A DNA stretch of 64,000 nucleotides from Endocarpon pusillum Z07020 (lineage: Eukaryota; Ascomycota; Eurotiomycetes; Verrucariales; Verrucariaceae). The DNA lies in contig NW_006916121.1 in assembly GCF_000464535.1 (NCBI RefSeq), positions 1 to 64,000 on the forward strand. The letters are read 5' to 3'. The stretch's first letter is position 1; each line of letters begins with the position of its first letter. The notes below the pieces were generated by a model. That model saw nothing but the letters and a program-made list of their open reading frames with translations. It was not told where the DNA came from and made no database searches. Shown here in pieces: positions 57,906 to 64,000 of this stretch. The position numbers and the translations under genes are program-made.

Positions 57906-59575
57906 AAACATCCCGTTGAGCGTCGTCCCACGATCTTTCCGCTCCAAGCAGATGACCGATCTTGACCAAGCTTGACACAATTCGAAACACCATCTTAATC
58001 CTGGAAAAATTCCGCTTATAAGCCCCTCCCTCCTTCGTCCTCGACCCCATATCAAACCTACCCTCCATGCCTCCACTTCGCCCGAAGGCAAGCCCAGAAG
58101 TCCCCCCCAACTAGCTCCACTCACCTCCTCCCCACCCATGTAATCGTAGACCATCTCCCATGTCCAGAATCCCCTCCTCCTGACCCTGAACATCAATCGG
58201 GCACACCGAAGAAACCCGGCTTCTTCTAGAACCCGTTTTGTCAGGCTCGATATCGCCGCCCCTCAGGGAATCATGGTATATACGCTCTACGTCCTGAACC
58301 GACTTTCATACCGAATAACCTATAACCAATTAGAGTCAAAAGACGCCATTATCCCGCTCTTCTCTGCCGGCACGTCACGTCACGTCACGTCACGTCACGC
58401 TACTGGCTGGCGTAGGATTTCGTTGTGTTGAGCTTTGAAGGCCCCACCGCGTTTTCTGACGTCGACTCACGGTGACCGCGGCGTGGAGCAGTATCGACTC
58501 GGCTCGGCTCAACGCGGCGATTCTGTGGTGGTTGGCCAATTCTAGATACAAAAGTTTGGACGGAACAGCTCCGCTGGGCGCCAAGGCCGCGCAGCGGGGC
58601 GGGCCGGCGGATACTACTTAGTAGGAGGACGGGGGGCTAATGCTCAGCCCTAATTGGTACGAGGTGCCGCCGCCCAGAAGTACTACGCTAATGAGATTTT
58701 ACCCTAAAGGGTGTAGTGTGTAGGCAGGGGTAGTTGAACCAATCGGATGCTGTAGATTCTTTTCCTCAGTGGTATGTATCATTCACAAATGCCTTGTGGG
58801 ACGGTTTTAAGAGACGTCAAGAGAGAATTTCTATCTTATTTGATGTTATTTAAGCCAGTGGCTTGATAGTGAAAATGAGACTTTGGATCAGAAGTGTTGT
58901 GTTAAGTCTGGTTGATTTCTAACCGGTGGCTTTACCGCCGTTATAGCCGGTCAACTGGTGCTACACTAACTAGGTTACTAGAGTACCGGTCTGGTACCGG
59001 TCAAGTACCGGCAAGAGTGTCATCTCTCGTGTGAGCCTGACAGATATGCTATCGTATCTCTTCAATTCTTTTTTGTGAACGAGAAATATACAGTTTGAGT
59101 GGTGTATCATGATATGTAATTAATACTAAAAAAACTAAGAAGCTTGGTGGAAATATACATGAGATTTTGTATCATGTATGACAACGTGCTTGTGGCAATT
59201 TAATCCAAATCTGGTATTTCATTACTTCTGGGCCGCACCTCGTAGGACGTATTTTATTCCGATTTCCTGGTGAAGACGGTCAGAAGAACAACCGAATATG
59301 GAGAGGGGATATGGTTTCTACCCAGTACAAGCTGCAAGGCCAAGCTGTATCATCATATCATGTGAATGGTTGTATACGGAGTGACTTAGTTAAGTGCTAG
59401 AGAGCCAAGAGAGCCAGACGCGGCCGATTTCGCACAGCATATCTCATGACCAAAACGATATGTACTGCCGATGCGCCTCGAGCTGAGAGGACTTCCCATA
59501 GAAGCAAGACTTGCTCGGTACGTAAATGTCTTATTTTACCATTGCAGACTCCCGGATTCGCTGGAGCCGCCGCCG
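57906..59575. other. Intergenic region with a CACGT pentamer array
   Basis: Lies between convergent 3' ends of the permease and the Zn cluster regulator. Holds the CACGT array at 58371-58399 and reiterated ACCGGT-like words at 58920-59010. No gene supported. Confidence 0.45.
58371..58399 (+). repeat. CACGT pentanucleotide array
   Basis: Five perfect CACGT units followed by a sixth ending CACG. On the minus strand this reads as overlapping TGACGTGA words, which resemble bZIP/CRE half-sites. Regulatory meaning is not shown. Confidence 0.9.
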
Positions 59576-62244
59576 TCAGGAAGAGAGCTCAAATTCCGGA
59601 AAGATGGCCGGGTCAAAGAGCCTGGACGTCCAGAATGTGTCGTCAATATTGCCCATAAAGTCGTCCATTTCCTCGAAACCAGCCATGGCGGGGAACTGGG
59701 TAGCCTCAACTTGGGCCTGAGTCGCCTCGCTCATACCTGCTGTAGGCACAGGCGCTGGCTTTCCGGGGGGCTCGCTCGTCTGCTCGGCAGGGGAGTGATG
59801 CTGTGTGGGTGCGCCGGTAGTGGTTCCCTCATGCGGATCCCGGATGACCTCGAGAGGGGAGTCTTCGTCAGCTAGATCGCCGGTTGCAGCTGTGTTTGCA
59901 GCATCGCCGACGCTGGCGACGCGCGTTTTACGCACGTACCAGTGCCGGGTGCGCTCGAGGATCATTCTCAGAGAGAGGAAGAAGTCCGGGAGTGGCTGGC
60001 TTGCGGCGTTGAAGGTCGTGATCGATGACATGCGGTAGCACAGCGACTCGAGGTAAAGGTCCAGACGGACTTGTTCTTGAGCGGTGCGGATGTCCCAGTG
60101 GGTATCGGCGTAGCTGTCGCTGGGGAATGAGAGCTTGGAGACTATGATGAGGACGTAAGGTAGGCGCATCCATTCGATGAAGGAAAAGAGACTGTAATGT
60201 GAGATCGGCGTGGCGAGGAGGGTGTCCAGGTAGGCTTTGCCTGCTTCGAGACAGGAGAGGAGCAGGTCAAAGCGGTACCTGTTGGCTGGTGGCGTGTTGG
60301 ATGGAAGTATACTGCTTGCCGGGCTGGCACCCATTCGGATGCCGACACTGTGGAGTTCCATGTCTACAAAAGCGTAAGACAGATCCATCGCTGCTGCAGG
60401 ATGTTTAGTTCAGCGCGGTACCAGAGGGTCAATCTTATAGACAGCCTACCACTTCGTCTTGTATCAGACGGCAAATGTCTCTTCCACTCTTTCAGTTGCA
60501 AGGCGAACATTTGTAGGAGCATCCGTGATCGAGTGTGGTCGGCATGCATGTGGTCGGCATGTACGGCGCCGGCATCTTCTGATCGGAAGGCTGCATGAAT
60601 CTGGTCCCCAATGTGGTACAGTTTGATCATGTGTAGCAATATATTATCAGATGGAAATTCTTGGTCTGCTTCGAGCCGCTTGCAACAATCTGCCATGTAA
60701 TTGGAGTACCTCAACATATTTGGTCGACTCAGCGCCACAGAAAATCTGAAAGCTGTCAGCCTTATGGTCGTTCGTCTCTACCGTCACCGGTTCGGGCACA
60801 GGTCCTTACGCTACAGATAAGTAGTAGCAACCCAGAAACGCTCTTTGACCTTCTCGCTCTTCGTTTGGAGACACTGATGCAGTTTTGTTACCGGCGGAAA
60901 TATCCATTACTGGTTTGTCAGGCTTGTGACTAATTCCTAAGTCGATCGCCATGCTGATGGCTAGTTGGAGCAATTGATATATCTGCTGAGCTTGGGGTTT
61001 AAAATGCTGATGGTACCTGTTCCCTACTTTCAGCAAAAGCGTTGAGCCACAAAAACTTTGACTTTCTGGAAAGAAGGAAACCCACCACGCCAAGTAGATC
61101 AGGATACTTTGCAAACAATCGAGGCTTCTCTGAGCATTGACAATGGTATTGGTAGCAAGCTCATTTCGATATTGTTCTTCAAGAGTGATTTGCAGCGATC
61201 GGCGCTTTCCAGAAGCTGTTACCAAGATAGCGAGAAAGAGCATAGGCTTCTCCGATCTCAATGTCTGGGCGGTGAGACCATGAGATATGACAACGAATGG
61301 AAAGAGGTCTGACATGGGCCGAAAATCGTTCAATAAGGATTCGGCACACATTATATCAACCAGGTCCTTATCCGAACTATATGCAGGTGCTCGTTCATTG
61401 ACAGTCGCCACTCGTGCCGTCGGGCTATTCGCTGATGGGACTATACGTTGCTCAGGTGGATACACACCCCTCTCATAGGATTCCCGAGGTACAATATGAT
61501 GCTGAGCGAACGGCGAAGAGTCATTATGAGCACTTTCAGACTCCCGCTCCCTCTGACGACTTTCCGCATTAGCAGACGCACTGGTTGACAAGCCAGTCTT
61601 CTGCTCCATCTCATGGTGCGGTTGGCCGGGAACGGAAGATGATCGCCTGGACTGAAGACTTTCTCTTGCATTCTCTGGCTGCGCAAGGAGTGCAACCAAA
61701 CCATCGATTTTCTGTTCAATCTGCGCCGTTCGACTATCGAGGCGCAAATCAGCCTACCAGCCTGATTCGTGAGTGATCAGCAGCTGGGAACGGCTTACGA
61801 ATTGGAAGTGCGAACCCGCTTGGGTCGCGGTTGACTGTCCGGCCAGACACATTCTCTTTTAGAGTCAAGGCACCTTGAAAATAGTCAACAAGATGCGACG
61901 AATACAACAGCAGTGATCCGGTTTTGAAAATGATGTTCGATGCCCGATAATAATGATCATAGAGCGACAATTCACATGATAGAGTGTAGGTGATTGAAAG
62001 TCCAACTTCGTCTGTGGTAGGGAACACATTTTGAGGCTCGGCCCGCACGGAAAGGGAGGAAGAGAGAAACGCAGAAATCCAAAAATGGCAAAATCAAGAT
62101 TAGGATTCACAAGCCTCACCTCTGGCATTCGGCTGTCCGCTTGCTGGGCAAGCAACGAGCCTTCAGGCTACGGCAGTACTGACACGCTTGGGGGGTCCGC
62201 TGCCTCCGGCCCGTTTCTGGTGGACTTGCAATACTGGATTCCAT
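59576..62244 (-). CDS. Zn(II)2Cys6 transcription factor
   Basis: Starts at the ATG at 62244 (MESSIASPPETGRRQRTPQ). Exons: 62244-62120, one starting at 61873, 61753-60810, 60745-60450 and 60363-59576; about 736 aa. The zinc cluster is split by a 246-nt intron: ACQYCRSLKARCLPSKRTAE, then CQR|CLDSKRECVWPDSQPRPK. Spacing C-x2-C-x6-C-x8-C-x2-C-x6-C is exact. A linker and coiled-coil-like segment (RLDSRTAQIEQKIDGLVALL) follow, then the fungal middle homology region (RSLDCLQSILIYLAWWVSFF, QIYQLLQLAISMAIDLGISH, FLGCYYLSVAFSVALSRPNM). The C-terminus is acidic (EEMDDFMGNIDDTFW). Such proteins bind CGG-containing DNA as dimers and regulate metabolism. The junction after exon 2 is unclear: the strong GTAAGC donor at 61798 does not keep frame with the next exon, and only a weak GTTCGC donor does. 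Its target genes are unknown. Confidence 0.88.
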
Positions 62245-63092
62245 ATGAGGAGAACTTAACTAGGCGGAACGGGATTGAGAAGAGAGGTTCAAGCGGAAGG
62301 GAATGGAATGAGGATCATTATCTGGAGGAGTGTTGGTGAGCTTCGGTGGGCGTAACGGGTACGGCTAGTAATTGGCAGCCATGCCGTGCCGCTGCCCTGC
62401 CACTGCCCTGCCACATAACGCTAAATGCTGACTGGGCTAGCGGCCGGTGTAGGAGGCCGTGGGTCTTGGCACACCTCAAGACCTTAAAGACTTCTTACAC
62501 CTACTCTACCCTCTCATCTCATCGCCACCATATCCATCGGAATCAGGGTGAATTCGAGGCTCGTTGGTATCCACACCAAAATCTACCCAGGAGTCTATGC
62601 TGGGACCCTACATTAGAGCTGTTTTGCGGCGCTTTTTGTGGGGCGAAAAGCGTACAGCACACTCAAATTCGCTTACTTCGAAATACTACGTATAGCAGAT
62701 ACAGACCCTCCGGCCCTTAATCGCTGGGGCGATTCCGCTGGACTGGACATCCCGACCTAGTACTATCCAAGCATCGACAGTCCCAACAACCGCCTCAGTT
62801 TGTGTCAATGGATGTCACAACACGAAGTGGACGGGTGTCACGGAAACCAGTGAAAATCCGGCCTGATACCGTAGCATGCTGATCCTGAAAATATTAAGAA
62901 GGCGATCTAAGGTAATGACTCATTGATCAGACTAGCTATATATTCCTAGAGTTTCATCCAATATCAAGTACGTAACTTAATCGACCCATAAGTCTCATCT
63001 GTTTCCCATTCAACCTCTTCCTTTTCCCAGATTTCTATAATCGAGATTGACCCGAGATAGGCGCGTCATCCGAAGAATAAAGGGGTATTGAA
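62245..63092. other. Intergenic region upstream of the Zn cluster regulator
   Basis: Presumed promoter of the regulator. A TACTACGTA word is at about 62685. No gene supported. Confidence 0.45.
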
Positions 63093-64000
63093 CTACAAGA
63101 TACCCTTTCTTATGCTCTGAAACACGCTCTCCATGGGCGGTCTCACGTTCTTCGCGGCCGGCATTTGCGCATCATTTTCCAACAGAAAGATATATCTCAC
63201 CGCTAACCTCGTTGCATCAGTAATGACATAGATCCCACTGCCTTGTCTAGGGGGTTTTTGCCCTGCTAATTCGCATCCTAATAATACTCTTAAATTCTTT
63301 AATTTAGTTGACTTCCATCCTCCTTTTGAAGTCGTTGCGTAACTCCATGCCACGCGGGGCTCATCAGCCATATATATGCCAGGTCCATATAAGGCACCAT
63401 TCCGTTGCAGTGAGGTGCCGCTCTGTGCACGCAGGCCTTGACAGACGATGGCATGTAGGCGGTCAAGGGAGGTGCCGTGAAAGAGAATCTGAGATGTTGA
63501 TTCCGGAGCCGGCATATGCCGGGAGAAGGCGATCTCGAGATCTGGGGCCGCATTCACAAGGAGAAATTGGTGAATACCAAAAGAGGGAATCCGCTGCTGT
63601 CTCGGAGCAGAGACAAGGAAACCACGATACGAATTGCAAGCCCAGCGAAGCCAACATGCAAGTGAGGTGGACTTGGAAGATGGGTTGCAGTAGCCGAGGA
63701 GAGCTTGAGCTAGGTGGAAGCTGTCTCCGAAGACATTGAGACAATGCTTGAGGTGTTTTGCGAGAGTGGATATGGGTGGAAGGGCGTCAAGAATGCCGAG
63801 GACTGTCGTAGCGTTGCTGGCTGACAAGTTTCCTAAGAGCTCAGGTTTTCCTGTCAACGCCGCCGCGCAAATCATGGTTAGGAGCAGGTCCATCACGGGA
63901 GGATCCTGCCAGATCTCCACTAGTTGAATCTCATCGTCTGCTTCAGAGAAAGTGGATTTACAAGATTGCAATGAGCAAGTTGTACCGCGCCGTAAGCAAC
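63093..64000 (-). CDS. PARP-type ADP-ribosyltransferase, C-terminal part (5' end beyond window)
   Basis: The frame is open from the right edge to the stop at 63093, about 300 residues. The catalytic core is clear: ILFHGTSLDRLHAIVCQGLR (NAD-binding His in HGT), then GALYGPGIYMADEPRVAWSY (second motif Tyr), then QGSGIYVITDATRLAVRYIF. Aligned with PARP1, the position of the chain-extending Glu is Ile (GIY), giving an H-Y-I triad, which in other PARPs goes with mono-ADP-ribosylation. The upstream 150 residues (DPPVMDLLLTMICAAALTGK, LAKHLKHCLNVFGDSFHLAQ) form a helical domain I cannot name. Fungal PARPs of this sort may carry additional domains such as a UBC-like fold, but that part is not visible. 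It is likely intracellular, with targets unknown. The true start and upstream exons lie beyond position 64000. Confidence 0.87.
   Translation of the reverse strand, partial: CLRRGTTCSLQSCKSTFSEADDEIQLVEIWQDPPVMDLLLTMICAAALTGKPELLGNLSASNATTVLGILDALPPISTLAKHLKHCLNVFGDSFHLAQALLGYCNPSSKSTSLACWLRWACNSYRGFLVSAPRQQRIPSFGIHQFLLVNAAPDLEIAFSRHMPAPESTSQILFHGTSLDRLHAIVCQGLRAQSGTSLQRNGALYGPGIYMADEPRVAWSYATTSKGGWKSTKLKNLRVLLGCELAGQKPPRQGSGIYVITDATRLAVRYIFLLENDAQMPAAKNVRPPMESVFQSIRKGIL

Noticed and set aside
61749..62048. Minus-strand frame crossing the Zn cluster intron
   Set aside because: It is the wrong frame; the exact Cys spacing is obtained only by splicing 62120 to 61873.

Overview
The window is nuclear DNA of a filamentous ascomycete (Pezizomycotina). 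Introns are short (about 44-140 nt, mostly 47-80) with GTRNGT-type donors and CTRAC-type branch sites. The gene set is fungal: Zn(II)2Cys6 regulator, SAT4/PTH11-type rhodopsin-like protein, DUF1765 protein, AIM21, TVP18, NmrA-like reductase, and fungal C2H2-type proteins of the CPFFKHDPRKY kind. No tRNA, rRNA, CRISPR array or complete transposon was found. The class (Dothideomycetes, Eurotiomycetes or another) cannot be fixed from the sequence alone.

Layout. 1-303: 5' end of a rhodopsin-like membrane protein (-). 1.9-5.3 kb: DUF1765 protein (-). 6.4-6.9 kb: ATP synthase subunit h, three exons (-), divergent from TFIIB (+, 7.9-9.0 kb). 10.7-11.3 kb: small orphan helical protein (-). 11.7-14.3 kb: SR140-like U2 snRNP-associated protein (+). 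14.8-16.5 kb: C2H2-like protein 1 (-). 18.5-23.3 kb: two orphan two-helix membrane proteins around an NmrA-like reductase (+, 21.5-22.5 kb). 24.4-25.4 kb: stand-alone RNase H-fold protein (-). 27.8-29.8 kb: C2H2-like protein 2 (-), related to protein 1. 32.4-36.1 kb: AIM21 (-). 37.6-40.0 kb: TVP18 and NTF2 (-), both split into very small exons. 40.7-42.5 kb: conserved protein of unknown function (-). 44.0-45.6 kb: HMG-CoA synthase (-). 46.5-47.1 kb: decayed SANT/Myb-like gene (-). 49.0-50.4 kb: broken MFS transporter fused in frame to a truncated formyltransferase (+). 51.7-52.3 kb: AP-2 sigma (+). 52.9-55.2 kb: 711-aa fungal protein with an STAND-type N-terminal helix region (-). 56.0-57.9 kb: methionine-permease-like transporter (+). 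59.6-62.2 kb: Zn(II)2Cys6 regulator (-). 63.1-64.0 kb: PARP-type ADP-ribosyltransferase, cut by the right edge (-).

Most genes are unlinked housekeeping functions: transcription, splicing, respiration, nuclear import, Golgi, endocytosis, sterol synthesis. No operon-like logic joins them. The accessory stretches between them (17-31 kb and 46-51 kb) carry orphan proteins, three copies of one dispersed repeat, gene relics and short tandem repeats. The most unusual loci are the MFS/formyltransferase chimera, the decayed SANT-like gene, the two C2H2 genes sharing intron positions, and the dispersed repeat.
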